A stretch of 64,000 bases of DNA. Origin: Tausonia pullulans (lineage: Eukaryota > Basidiomycota > Tremellomycetes > Cystofilobasidiales > Mrakiaceae). A program made the translations under genes and the position numbers. This document shows, piece after piece, positions 47,301 through 59,824 of the stretch. The stretch is taken from contig OX637632.1 in NCBI GenBank assembly GCA_951802195.1, positions 434,001-498,000 of the forward strand, in the 5' to 3' direction. How positions within the stretch are numbered: position 1 is the stretch's first letter; each line of letters begins with the position of its first letter. The notes beneath the pieces were generated by a model. The model ran no database searches and had not been told where the DNA came from. It saw only the letters and a program-made list of their open reading frames with translations.

Positions 47301-50300
47301 CCGGGACGGCGCAGCCTCCCCTGCCCGGGGCGGAACTTTCCATCCCAGCGTCGTTCGCTTCGGTTGGACTGGGCCGACCGCCGGTGCGGCCTATCAGCGG
47401 GAACACTGGTGGTGGAGGCAAGCGGTTCGCGAGTCTTGGAAGGGCGAGCGGGCAGGTCGTGGACAACAGCGCTTACCGCGATTCAAAGGCGGGCACGGGT
47501 GTCCCAGAAGGATGGTCGGATGTTTCCTCTGCTGAGGATGGCGGTTACCAGCAGCACCAGCCTCGACGACCTTCGACGCCCACGGACGACGGCGGAGGGG
47601 GCACGATCGGTCGATCCAAGGACAAGGGCAAGAAGTGGGGGGCGATTCTCAAGAAGATGAGTATGGGGCGGATGCGTTCCGGGAGCGTCGGCCAGGGTCA
47701 CTCCTCCGGTTCGAAATCGGTTCCTGCGTCGGCGAACAATAGTGCGCATGGGAGCCCGAGGCCGACGGGTCCGATTCACTCGTACACGATGCCGATGTCG
47801 GACGGGAGTACGAGGTACGTGGAGGGGAACTTGCCCCCGAGACCGTCGACGGCTATGGGGATGGGGTTGGGTGCCAACTACGACGGTGGGTCGTCGCCGA
47901 GGCAGATTCCTGGAGCGAGGGGCAACACGCCCAACCCCTATCTCTCTCCCGAGCCTCACCACCACGTCCTTCTCTCCGGTGATGGACCCCTCTCCGTCGC
48001 GTCATACGGCTCGACGGCGTCAGCGAGAAGCAAGGCCCACAACAGGCGGAGCTTCCTTCCGCTCGACACGCACATTCCGACGACGTCCCCTTTCCTCGGG
48101 TACTCGCTCACTTCGTTCGGAAGGACCTCGCTTAGCCTCGCTGGGTCCGGGTCTGCCGGGTCGGCGTCTGGGTCGATCGCGTCGCCGTCGGTTAAAGAGG
48201 AGGACTCAGTCTCTGTGCTCGAGTCGTACCTCGATGACGACGAGGACGACAGGCCTTCGTCCTCGGATCACCACCACCACCAGCCGACAACTCTTCCTGG
48301 TCCTCTACTTTCCACTCCCAGTACCGCCGAGCAGCAGCAGCAGCAACAGCAGCCGAAGCTCACCGAGGATGAGCGTCGAACGCGGTACCTTGCGGGCTTG
48401 AGCTCGCTCATGGGCTACCTCCGAGACCTCCACGACCTCTCGCTCAATCCGATCGTCCATCAACAACTCGGAGGCGACGAACCGGGCGTTGCCGCCGCCG
48501 CCGCCACCAACACGAGCACCGGTGCTATGGCGGCTGTTGCGGTCACCCCCAACCCCTCGGCGCTATCGTCGTCATCCCCCTCTCCGACTCCGCCGTATGG
48601 ATACGTCGTGCCGATCCCGACACCCCCCATGTCGACGTCGTCGCGGAACCCGTCGGTCCGCGGGCGGCGACCAACGATCAGCAGCCCCTCTGGCGGCGGC
48701 GAAATCGGCAGCCGGACATTCTCCGACGGCTCTTCGGTCTGGTCTGGCCTTGCAGGGAGCGGCGGAGCTGGAGGAGCAGGTGCAGAGAGGGCCACCTCGG
48801 GGATCGAGACGAGCGCGAGCGACGAAAGCCGGGAGGCGTTTTTGGAGGTGAAGCAGTACAAGGACAACAAGATCCGGAGGTGCAACCAGATACGTGAGAT
48901 CGTCGAGTGAGTCTCGAGCGGTCGAAGAAGAAGAAGAGAAGAGCGATAGACTGCTGATGCATCTCCTGACCCACCTTTAGGACCGAGAGGACCTACGTCC
49001 GCTCCCTCATCGAGGTCGTCGACCTCTACGTCAAACCCGCTGGCCAGTCGGTCCCCTCGTCCGGCCTGACGTCGTCCTCAGCGCGTGAGACGGTGGTCCC
49101 TCTCGCCGAGCGCAAGGTTGTCTTTGGCGGACTCGACTCGCTTCTCACCTTCCACCGGGACTCGCTCCTCCCTCGGCTCGAGGAAGCCGCCGCCCCGATC
49201 TTCGCCATTGAGCGGAAGGGCCAGACCGCCGATCATGACGGCGCCATCTCGCGCGAGATTGCTCTCCAGATCGGCGATGTCTTCCGGACGTACAACCCTT
49301 TCATGCGGATGTATTCGACGTTCATCAACAACTTCGACAATTCGCTCCAGCGGCTCCAGTCGTGGATGCTGCCCCCTACATCATCAGCGATGACATCGCC
49401 TAACGCGAGCTCATCTCACATCGCGACGATGGGCATCGGCGCCATGAGCATCGCCTCGCCCTCGCTCACGGCCGACCCAGCTGTCGGAGGCGCGGGCGCT
49501 GCGGCGCTCTCGACGGCCCAACGCAAGCGGATCAAGCACTTCCTCAAGGTTAGTCACGGCGTCCGGCTGTGCATAAAACACCTGCGCGTGGGAAGCTGAC
49601 TGGAATGACGCTCTGGCTTTGCAGCGAGCCCGTGCCGATCCCAGGCACTCGCAGATCGATCTTCAGTCGTATCTTCTGCTTCCGATCCAGAGGATCCCGC
49701 GTTACAAGATGATGGTGAGTGCTTGATGGACGATGTGCAGTTGCAACCATGGCTTATCTCATTCCCCTCTTTCCCTCCCCCAGCTCGACGGCCTCGACCT
49801 CGCCACCCCGCCTGACCAGAGCTCGCCGTACGACCCCCTCGGGAACGCGGCTGAGGAGATCTCGGTCCTCGCCTCGTGCATGAACGAGGAGAAGCGCGAT
49901 TCAGAGTCTCGTCGGCGGCTCGTCCAGTGGCAGGCCCGGATCCGTGGCAAGTTCCCCTCGCCGCTTGTCCAGCCCCACCGCAAGCTTCTCCATGACGGCA
50001 ACCTCGTCCTCACCCGGATCGTTCGTCGCGAGACCGAGTACCATGAGGTCTCGCTCCCGATCATCGAGGATGGCGACAACACTATCACTGGTGGGGGTAA
50101 GACGCTCGTCGCGATCGACCGGCTGGGACCGAGCGAGCCGACGAGGACGCCGCTCGTCGCGATCCTCACGAGTGACTTGCTAGTCCTCTGCAAGACGGAT
50201 GGCAGCCCCGACGCGAGGGAGCGCGGGACTGTCGACCTCTTTGCCGTTCTGAGAATGCAGACCAAGACTCAGCCGGCGAGCTTTGTCGCGGGAACCAGTG

Positions 50301-50536
50301 AGTCGTCCCCTTTCTCCCTCTGGTCGTGTAATTGGAGGAGAGTACTGATGGTTCTCCGCCCCCAGTCCTCCGCGTCGTCGACAATCGTGCGATCCTGTAC
50401 TTCGAGGCTCCGAGTCAGCATGACGTCCATGCTTGGCAGGACGGTGCGTGCTTTCGTCTTACTCCGTCCATGGAGTCCACCATTGACCTAGTCCCTCTCT
50501 CCAGCCCTCAACGTCCGCTTCCAGGTCTCTCGCTAG
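44382..50536 (+). CDS. Large Rho guanine-nucleotide exchange factor with LRR, DH and PH domains
   Basis: Eight exons encode about 1,890 residues. A long Ser/Pro/Gly-rich N-terminus (about 520 residues) precedes leucine-rich repeats at about 545-660 (LVVLDLSASRLTSLPLELGA, LEELNLSSNPLRSLP, LHTLCLRRNRLIQLP). An 800-residue disordered linker with poly-Gln and His tracts follows. The Dbl-homology domain starts near residue 1455 with NQIREIVETERTYVRSLIEV, continues GDVFRTYNPFMRMYSTFINN and reaches the conserved LQSYLLLPIQRIPRYKMML. The PH domain then reads HRKLLHDGNLVLTRIV, LLVLCKTDG and ILYFEAPSQHDVHAWQDALN, ending in TAG 50534-50536. DH-PH proteins activate Rho or Cdc42 GTPases at the cortex to direct polarity and wall synthesis; the target GTPase is not readable. 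The LRR-DH-PH order is known from fungal GEFs. Confidence 0.87.
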
Positions 50537-51308
50537 TCGTTCTGTTTCTTCTCCGTATCTCTAGCTTCCTTTCCCTAGCATCTGCACACATTCTTGCTCC
50601 TTCTCACACTGGGTCGGGACGGTCCGTCGTTTGGTGCGTACCTACCTACATACAGGCAACCTGCCTCTTTTCTCTCGTTTTCATGTTCTTCGTTTCGGAA
50701 ATCTTTGGGCTTTCTCTCTCTCTCTCTTTCTTCCTCTTTTTCTCTCTTCACGTCTCGTCTTCTCCTTCTCCTCCTTTCTCTCCCTCTCCCCTCCCCGTCA
50801 AACCTCCTCCTCACGACACTCACGACAAGAGCCTTCCTGCCAAGTCCCGCCGTCTTCTCCTCATCCTCCTTACTCTCTCTCTTTCTCTCTCCAACCGATG
50901 ATCTTTTTTCTCTTGCTGTTCGGAACGAGACAAGAACATGAAGAAGAAGCAAGAATGTCTCCAGTGACTGGAGAGGGAGATGATGAAGCAAGCCAACGAG
51001 ACGTCTAAGGAGAGCCCATGCCATCCATCCAAGGGCCGCCAGCCAACGACGGGTTACGAGGGCCCCACCGATCTCATGGAGGTGGGTTGGTGGGGGGAAG
51101 GGGGGGAGGACGGCTACTTCGGCCCCCATGCACCACACCACGCCCCATCGAGGGAGGGGTCGGTGGGCGGCGCGGTCTGTCGTCAGCCAGGGACACCTGC
51201 ATCTCCCTCTCGGATGGAGAGACGAGCGCTGTCTGCTGGCCCCGTCGTCCCGAGCTAGCCAGAAGGAAGAGGGAGAGGGAAGCAAGCCAGCCCTCCCTCC
51301 CTCGGGGA
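50537..51308. other. Convergent 3' region between the Rho GEF and the ABCC transporter
   Basis: The two genes converge here. The left part is very C/T-rich (about 50690-50900, TCTCTC microsatellite-like); the right part is G-rich. No gene seen. Confidence 0.5.
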
Positions 51309-54300
51309 TCAGGGTCCGACCGCCTTCTCGTCCGAAGCCAGGGCGATCTCCGACGACGCGTCGGGCGCAGCCGCCCCGTCGACCGAGTAGATCCCCTGGG
51401 TGGCGGCGAGGCGGGCGAAGCGCGATTCCGGGCGGGCGAGGAGGTTTGCTGGCGAGTCGTACTCCTGAACGACGCCGTCGCTGGGGGGGGGGGGGGGGGG
51501 AAGGAGATCCAGGGGCAAGGGGTCGGTCAGTCAGTCGGTCGGACGGCGATCGGGGTCGGACCGAGGAGTGACTCACTCGAGAAGGAGGATCCGATCGTAT
51601 TTGATGATGCTCGCTGAGACGTTCGGAGCATGGGAGCGAGTGGACGTCAGTCATGCGTGAGCAGAGAGAGGAGATGGCCGGCGGCCCCGCCACTCACAGA
51701 TCCGGTGCGCGACGGCAATGACGGTGAACCCCTGCATTTGCGTGTCGACGACGCGGCCGATCGCCTGGTCCGTGAGATGGTCCATCCTACAGGAAGCGGA
51801 GTAAGAAGGTCAGCCCCCCCCTTCCATGCAAGGACCGAGACACTGCTCTTACGCACGAGGAAGTGCTCTCATCGAGGATGACCAACTTGCGCTTCCGAAG
51901 AAGAGCACGAGCGAAGCAGAGCAGCTGGCGCTGGCCCTTGCTGAAGGACTCTTCGTCAATGACGAGCGATTCGAGCTTGTCAGGCTGGACCAAGAGGGTC
52001 AGCCGCCAGCTCATGCACCCACACCTGGTGGGGGGAGGGCTCTGCCCTTCAGCCTGGAACTCACGAGCTTGGAGACTGTCTCGATCATCTCGACGCTCTT
52101 GAGCGCCGCCCAGATCTCGTCGTCGGTGCAGTCTTGGGTGATGTCGAGGTTGTCGCGAACGGTGCCGTGCCAGAGCATGGGATCTTGGGAAACAATGCTA
52201 GAGGGATGCGGAGATGGATGGAGAACCTTGTCAAAATGCCGCCACTCCCATCGATCCTAGAGAACTCCGAGCACGTCGGACTCACGACATCGAGTCGCGG
52301 AGCTGGGTGAGCGGAATCGCCTTGACGTCGACGCCATCGATCTCGATCGATCCAGAGACGAGGTGCTGGTCGATGGCTCTGAAGAGGGCAAGCAAGGTGC
52401 TTGATTTGCCGCTCCCCGTTCTATAAAATGGGCAGCCACATGTCAGCTCGAGAGAGGAGAAGGAGACATGTGGGAGGAGAGCATGCGCACCGTCCGCAGA
52501 TCCCGACCTTCATGCCGCCGGCGAGGTCGAAGGTGAGGCCGTTCAGCGCCAGAGGAAGGTCTTCCCTGCAAGAGTTCCGTACCGTTCAGCCTCTGCAAGA
52601 TTGCTCGATCGGCGCGATGAAGGCAAACGAACCTGAAGCGCATCGAGTAGTTTTTGAAACGGACATGTCCGGTCGAAGGCCAGAGTTGGCCCTCCTTGCT
52701 GTGGTAGTCGAACTGCGAGTCCTCAGAATCCTCGGGAGGTAGGATAGCAAACTCGCGGATACGCTCGATGGACTGGGGTCAACGCCGTCAGAGGTGAGCA
52801 AGCGTGCGGATGGAGACACGGACGCGTAAAATGGCTATGCTCACAACGAGGGAGTTCTCGAGGTGCGCGTAGCTGAGAAGGAAATTCAAAAGCTGTGAGG
52901 CAATGACCGTGATCTGAGACAGCGCGACTCCGAGCATAGCGGCTGAGGTGGAGTGGCGGAGCGCCACTGGGACAAGAAACGAGCCAGCCAGGGGTCAACG
53001 ACTGCACTCAAGCATGAGATATAGAACTAGGCATGTTGTACTCACCGGAGATGACAGCCATGCCTACAGCCAAGAAGGCAACCATCCAATTGAGGACGAC
53101 CCGGAGGAAGGCCGTGCCGGAGTTGCGAAAGAAGAACGGTCCCTGGGAGCGATCAAGGAATCCGTTGTTCTGTGACTCGAAGAAGCCCTGGGCGCCGAAT
53201 GCTCGAATGGAAACGAGGCCAGAGACCGTTGTGCCGAAGAGGGTGTAGAGCTAGGGGATAACGGCACGTAAGACAAGGAAGGATGGCGAGGAGGCGATGC
53301 CATCACCCACGGGCGACTTGGAGCCAGCCTCGAGCCGCTGGAGTTGCTGTGAGTGGGCAGAACGGTGTGCGAGCGTACAGTCAGTCAGCACCTGGATCGA
53401 TGAGCAATGATCTGCAGCGACTTACCTTGCTCGTCGCCAAGTAGAATCTGATGATATAATAATAGGCTGGGCCGAGGATCGGAATGGCGAGTGCGAGCCA
53501 AGGCGTTGCAATGACGACCAGGGCGATGGAGGTAGCGATCGCAAAGAGTGAAAATATGACGTTCAAGAGGGCGAGCGGGAAGCCAAAATCGAGCTGCTGG
53601 ATGTCCTGGGAGAATCGGTTGAGGATCTTGCCAGCGGCAGTCTTTTCTGATTGAGATTAAATGAAGAAAGTCAGCCCCGGTGGTTGGCGCCGGGCAAGGA
53701 GGGAGAAAGGAAGTCACGAAAGAAAGAGGGCGGCGAGCGCATGACTCCCTCGAGCTCCGCCTGGAGTAGTGTGCAGGTCAGCACGAGAGATGGAAGGGGC
53801 AGCACAACACAGGAATTAGTTGCTTACCGCGTGGCATCGACGAGAGGACAAGCCGGTCACATTGACGCTGAAGTAGAGGAGAACGAGGTACTGGGAGGCG
53901 AAGCTTGAATGGTGCACCCCGTGGTCGCAATGTCAGTAGCTTGCTTAACCGATTTGGCCGAAAGAGTGCTCAGCTCACAGAGCGAAGCAGAAAGCGCCGT
54001 AGCCGCCGACCCAAATTCCAAGCTTGCCTCTAGCCTCCGCGAACTCTGGGGTCCAAAAGCCAAAATGGGAGGATCAGATCGGTTTTGGCGCAGATGACGG
54101 ACGGAAAGGAGGCTCGGGAGAACTGACCCTTAAGGTATCCCTGGAAGGCGGCCTTACATGCCGAGCAGAGGGTAATGACGAATAGGGTGAGCATGCTGGC
54201 CGTGGGACCCATGCCGCGGAGAAAGAAGATGTAGCCGGCCCAGCGCGAGGTGTTGGCGTCTCGGGTGAGCTCCTCATCATCCTCCTCGACCTCAGCCTCC

Positions 54301-57300
54301 TTTTCAGCGGCCATGGTCACCTGAACGATGGGACCGGCGGCGTTCGCAGAGGCTTGCGACGAGACAGCATGCTCGGCGCCAGCCGCGCGGATCTCCTCAA
54401 AGGTGCCTTGGTGAGAGATGGTCCCGGCCTCGAAGACCAGGACACGGTCGGCCGAGGGGAGGTGCTGGATGGCGTGTGTGACGAGGACGGTGGTCTAGAA
54501 AAAGGGCCAGATAAAATTCGAGATTCAGCCCACAGACATCAACACTGGAGTTGAACCCTGTCTAGGCCAGTGACACACCTTGCCTCGGAGGAGACCCTCA
54601 GAGCCGAAGAGCGAATTGAAGACTGCGCAAACGCAAGCGGTGTCAATAGCGTCAGAAATTCATACTGCTTGCAGGACGCAGAACTTAGTGACTGACCGTG
54701 GGCTTCCGTCTCGCCGTCCAGAGCAGAGAGAGGGTCGTCGAGAAGGATCAGATCAGCGTCTGCATAGACCGCTCGAGCGAGAGCCTGTGTATCGCGCGAT
54801 CACTGTCAGATGCAGAGCAGCGGAATAGTGATATCGAAGGAAGACTTACGATGCGTTGACGCTGTCCACCAGAGAGCCCGCGCGTGCCGAGCATCGTGAA
54901 CTCGCCGTTCGGGAGCCGGTCTAGATCCTGGACGAGGCCACACGCGTGGACGACGCGGTCGAACCAGGCCTTCTCGTACGAGCCGTTCATGACAATGTTG
55001 GTCCGGATGTCTCCGGGGTAGATGAAGGCCGTCTGCGTAGCGAGGGCGATCTGTGGGAGAGTTACAGATGTGAATTTGACAGAAAAAAAAGGAGAGCAAA
55101 AATGCCCTCACCTTGTTGACCTGGATATTGACGCTGCCAGCGAGCTGGATGGTCTCACCGAGGAGGGTCATGATGAACGTCGACTTGCCCTGGAGGAGGG
55201 AGGGAGATTGACTTAGGTTAGAGGCTGCGTATGTCGGTACAGGATGGAACCGCTCTCACCGAGGCGACGGCACCGACGACCTAAAAGCCAGTAGAAAACA
55301 CCAACGTCAGTTCTGGCGAGACATACGCGAAGACACCGCAGACGCACCATGTGAAGCGCTCCAGGGACAAGGCTGAGGTTCATGTTCTTGAGGACCGGCG
55401 TCTTCTCGGTCTCGTCCCACCCAAAGGACCCATCACATAATGTGACCTCGAGTTCAGAGGGATTCGTCGTACGAAGCTCGACCTGGTTTTCTTTTTTTGT
55501 CTCGAGCTCGAGCGTCTCAAGCTCGCCAGTGATGGGAGGGAGCGTGTGCGTTTTCTCCGGAAGAGCGAGGAACTGGGAGGAAGTCTAGTATCAGCCAAGC
55601 AAAGTGATGTACCAGCGTCGGAGCTGATGCACCTTCTGGATCCGCTTCATTGAGGCGTAAGCGGCCAGGAGGTCAGGGAGTCCCTGGAATGATGGTCATC
55701 GGAAGGATAGTGAGTGAGTGTCTAGACGATGACTTGTAGGGATTGGAGGACTCACCTGTCCGATGATATTGATGGGGGTGTTGAGAAGCTGAACAGATCA
55801 ATTGGCTTTGGTCAGCAAGCTTTGCCCTCGAGGATAACTCGAAAGGATGTTGACACGGACCTGGATGATGGTGAGAATCGTACTATGAAGCAGAAAGGTC
55901 AGTTGGTTCCTAGGCAGGCAGGAAGGGGGGAGATGCCGCCTCACAAGATCCTCGATACATCGAGTGGGCCGATGTCTTGTCCTCGAGAGAGGAGGATGGC
56001 ATAGGTGCCGATACAGGCAAGGCCGGAAAAAGTGGAGCCCATGTTGGCGAGGGAGGACGTGGTGCAAAGAAGCCAGCTTTAAGTGGAGGGGTTCAGTGGA
56101 TGCTTGCCGGGAGACAGAGCGAAGAGGAAGTCTAAACGTACTACACGCGCTTGAGGGCCTTGATCTCAGTTGACCGAAGCACATTGATCTTCTCAGAGAG
56201 GGCGACCTCGTATGCGCCGAGCTTGATAGGGAGGAGTTGCCCGACAACGGAACTCTGGAAGGATGGATGGCTATAAGACTAGCGGTGAGGGAGACCAAGC
56301 GGGGGAAGAAGATACAAAAAAGTCTGCTTACAAGGAGCTTGATTCGAGCATCGACCTTGGATATCCACTCTCCTTGCGCGACGCCAACAAATTTGCTCAT
56401 GTAGCCTAGAGGGCAGCATCAGCATTGAAAGGCTCAAGTTCTGGCCGACTTCCTGAGAAAAAAGGACCCACCACAGATGCCGAGGATGATGCAAATCATG
56501 ACGAGGGGCGAGACGAACGCCCAGCTGGCCTTGAAGTAGAGAAGCGCACATGCAAGACCGATGGCGAGCACGCCGGCCCCTGTGTGGATCGATCCAGGTA
56601 AGCACGGTTTAAGGAAAGCGATTGAGATTGAGAGAGACCCACAAATCTCGTGGATGTACTCCAGCGCGTCCGTAATGCGCTCGACGTCGACTGACATATA
56701 TGTCGTCGCCGCACCCTGGCCGACCTCCCGAGCGGCCGGAGACGTGAGCCGGAGGGTCTTCATGTAGATGGCGCCGACGAGCGCGCTCCGGTAGGCCACC
56801 ATGATGGAGAAGGTCTTCGTCCAGACATCCTCGCTGATCAGCTGTCCGTCTCTCCAGGCTCTCACAATGCTTCGCTCATGACTGACCTTCTCCCAGTAGA
56901 TGTACGTAGCCATCGCGATCGAAACGTATATGCACGCGAATCCGCCGACGAGTGCCCAGCCACGCTCTTTAGGGATCGAGGGATCCGAGACAAAGACGAT
57001 CATGTCCTGGACGAGGAACTACAGGCGACCGTTCGATGAGCGTCAGTGGTCCGCAGTCGATCCCCCCGCGTGCCTGACGATGACAGACTCACGACCTGGC
57101 CATACGTGGCGAGCAGCAGAATGAGCCTCGGGATTATGGGCCCGCCAAACGACCCTCCAAACCCGCGTAGCGTCGCCCGGAACAAATACCCCGGGCTCGT
57201 CGGGTCCCCCTTGGCAAGCGCATCCTCGAGCCGCTTGCGCGTCGGAATGGCGAGCAGGTGTACGGGGACGTCTCCGAGATCGTCGAGCGTCAGGCGACGC

Positions 57301-58267
57301 TTGGAGCCTATATAAAGAAGCGGGATGAGGTGAAAGAAGAATGGTTTGAGCATGAAGGACGTGGACATCTCTTGAGGCATGCGCTGTGCGGCGAGGCAAG
57401 CAAGGGATAAGCAAGATGTCAGCAAGAAGAAATAGACGAGGTGGCAATTGTAGCGCGGCCCCGGCGACTGACGACGTAGCGCTCCTGGAGAATGTGCCTC
57501 TTAGGGCATATTTCGAGGAAAATTTCCGCAAAAAGTGCGGCCGTGACGAGGGCCTTGCTGGTAAAGGCAGATGAGTGCGCTGACTGGAGGCCGATGGCGG
57601 CGTACGTCCGGACCTGAGTCGCAGAGAAGAGGCCTGCAACGAGGGCGTAAAGCGCGGTGAGCGTCGACGGCGCGATCGAACAACGGTGTTCAAGGAGGGC
57701 GGTGGCAACGAGAAATATCTTGGGGAAGACAGGTTGTCAGCTAGCTCCTCATCAGTCGAGCCAATTCAGGGCTGATCTCTCACTGAGGCAACGAGCTGAA
57801 TGATGTTGTCCGCGACGGTCGTCGCAGGCAGGCGGCCATCAAAGCGATGAAACGTGGCCGTCGTGGCAGCAGTTGCTCCAATCAAGAGAAATCCTAGAGT
57901 GAGCTTGAGACCCCCAAGGACGTCGAACGACCTCTTGAGGCGGTTCGGCTTCCCGAGCAGAAACCGGATGCGGAGCGAAGCGAGGAGGATAAAGACCGCG
58001 TTCGGGAGGAGGGAGAGGATCCTGCGGGCGTGTGTCAGGTCAGTGAGTGGGATGCCATGGTCTTGTCAAGAGGCAGGAAAAATTCACGCTTGCTCAAACT
58101 GGATCGTGCTGGTAGAAAAGAGTCGCGCGGGTCGGCGATAAGCGAAACGAGCGAACGAAGGCGCGCCCATTGACACAGTTGGAGTACAACGGGTCCTGCA
58201 CTCACAAGTCGAGGTCACGGCAAGCGCTTCCCACCTGAATGGTGGCGTCATTCCGACAAACATTCAT
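51309..58267 (-). CDS. ABCC-family (MRP-type) full ABC transporter
   Basis: The N-terminus MNVCRNDATIQVGSACRDLD continues after splicing as FTIQFEQAILSLLPNAVF, the typical start of fungal ABCC proteins with an extra TMD0. Membrane domain 1 includes YMSVDVERITDALEYIHEI. NBD1 has Walker A GAVASGKST, FIYPGDIRTNIVM, signature LSGGQRQRIALARAVYADAD and Walker B LILLDDPLSALD, where Asp replaces the catalytic Glu, as is usual in ABCC NBD1. NBD2 has VSQDPMLWHGTVRDNLDI, signature FSKGQRQLLCFARALL, Walker B LVILDESTSSVD and the switch His in VAHRIASI. The tail ends at 51309. About 1,450 residues over some 20 exons, apparently intact. Such proteins export conjugates or drugs at plasma or vacuolar membranes; substrate is unknown. 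The last intron has a poly(C) tract joined to its 3' splice site. Confidence 0.9.
51483..51500. repeat. 18-nt G homopolymer forming the poly(C) tract of an ABCC intron
   Basis: Eighteen G on the plus strand. On the sense (minus) strand these are C immediately followed by AG and exon sequence encoding DGVVQEYDSPANLL, so the run is the polypyrimidine tract of the last intron. Confidence 0.95.
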
Positions 58268-59824
58268 GACGGCTTGTCTGAAATCAAGGGATGAGACGAG
58301 AGAGAGAGAGCGCACGCAAACGAGCGAGAGCGAGGCAGATGGAGGATGGGAGAGAACCAGGACGGATGGTCCCATTCTGGGACATAAAGCCGAATTGATA
58401 GTTTCTCTCCAAAGGGTCCCCCCGCGGGCGGGCAAGCGAAACAGGTCGACCACATGGCGGTCAGGGAGGCGAGCGGGGTGGTAAGCGGTAAGCGGACGCA
58501 TCTCGCGAAAGGCGGCGAGCCTCCGCGGACATTTGTGTGGCGAAGCGAGATTCACGCGCGGGTAGGCGAGGAAGCTTCGGTTGGACAATCAAATTAGAAG
58601 CGGGCTAGGGATCGCGGCCCTTTTTCCCCCATTTCCCCCTTTCCCCCACCGCTTGCTATTTGACCGGCCATGTGTTCTTCCGTGAGCATCGATTGGCTTT
58701 CGTCTGGGCGGATCCGGTCCGTTCGTTCATCCTATGGCGGAAAACAGGCGGCCGGAGGCTCGCTTACACTCTGCTTAACATGTGTGTCCTGCACGCAACC
58801 CGGACCGTCGTCGGGTAAAGCGATCCAGTATCTGGTATCGTCGCAGATAGCTCCAATGACAATGATTTGTGTTAGAACATGCAACACGTCTGACCATCTT
58901 TCAGGACGAGAACGATAGCATGTCTATTGGGGGGGGGGGGGGGGGGGGCGGGAAGCGAGCCACACAGCAAAACCACACTCACAGATATGCGCGCGGTCCA
59001 TCAGCACAGGCACAAAGATCAAGCCAAGAATGCATGATCTTCACCTTAATATGCAGGAATCTGTTCGTCCTCTTGCTATCCAGCAGCAAATGACGCCCCC
59101 GCATGGGGGACATGTTGTTTGCCGAAGGCGTGCGAGTCATCCTTCCTGCGAACGGCCACCTGCGGCGCTTACGACCGCCTGACTTGCATCCAATTCTGTT
59201 CAAAGTAGCCTTTCCGAGATTGCAGAGGCGACGGTTGCCGTCGTCGCATGTATATTCCCTCACGCATTCCCGTCATCAATTTCGACCAGAGCGTGCATGT
59301 TGCTTTGTCAAATGTGGAACAAGTGAAACAGCGCGCCGATTGACTGGTGTCGGAGCTTGCGCGGTTCGACTGTGCTTCCTGACAGGCAGTGGGGCGCAGG
59401 TCCCTTCACTAATGATTATCTCTGATGAACTGTGCCACATAACAATGACATGTGTCAATTCAAGCGGCCCCGCCCCGTAATGCTTCAAAACCGAGGACAG
59501 GGACGAGACAATCGGTCAGCAAGAACTTTGCGGGCAAGGTATGCACGCAAGGCAACTACAGACCAACAGCGTCCATCTTTGGCCGGCGCTCGCAGGCCTC
59601 CGTTCGAGGGAGGCATACATCAGCGCAAGAACCACCCTGCCGAGAGTACCCCAACTGCTAGTATACCGACCCCTCCTAGCGGGGTGGTGACGGCCGGACT
59701 TGGGCACCTCCTCGAGGACGACGACGATGCTCTCGCCAAGCTCGAGGACGACGGTCTTTGGAGACGGGATATTCGTTAGTAAACAAGAACGAGCAAACAT
59801 CAAAAGCTTGCTAAGCGAAACTAT
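58268..59824. other. intergenic: ABCC promoter and KRE9-like 3' region
   Basis: No convincing gene. It holds the 20-nt G run at 58929-58948 and short plus-strand frames (for example at 59432-59779) without family support. Confidence 0.45.
58929..58948. repeat. 20-nt G homopolymer
   Basis: Twenty consecutive G on the plus strand followed by CGGG, about 660 bp upstream of the ABCC start codon in intergenic DNA. Confidence 0.95.

Noticed and set aside
51309-58267. Loss of function of the ABCC transporter because NBD1 lacks the catalytic Glu and the NBD2 signature is FSKGQ
   Set aside because: The Asp in NBD1 is the known ABCC asymmetry, and NBD2 keeps Walker A/B, Glu and switch His; non-canonical NBD2 signatures occur in functional fungal ABCC proteins.
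59432-59779. 115-codon plus-strand frame downstream of the KRE9-like gene
   Set aside because: Its reasonable-looking end (LLEDDDDALAKLEDDGLW) is isolated, without exon borders or family match.
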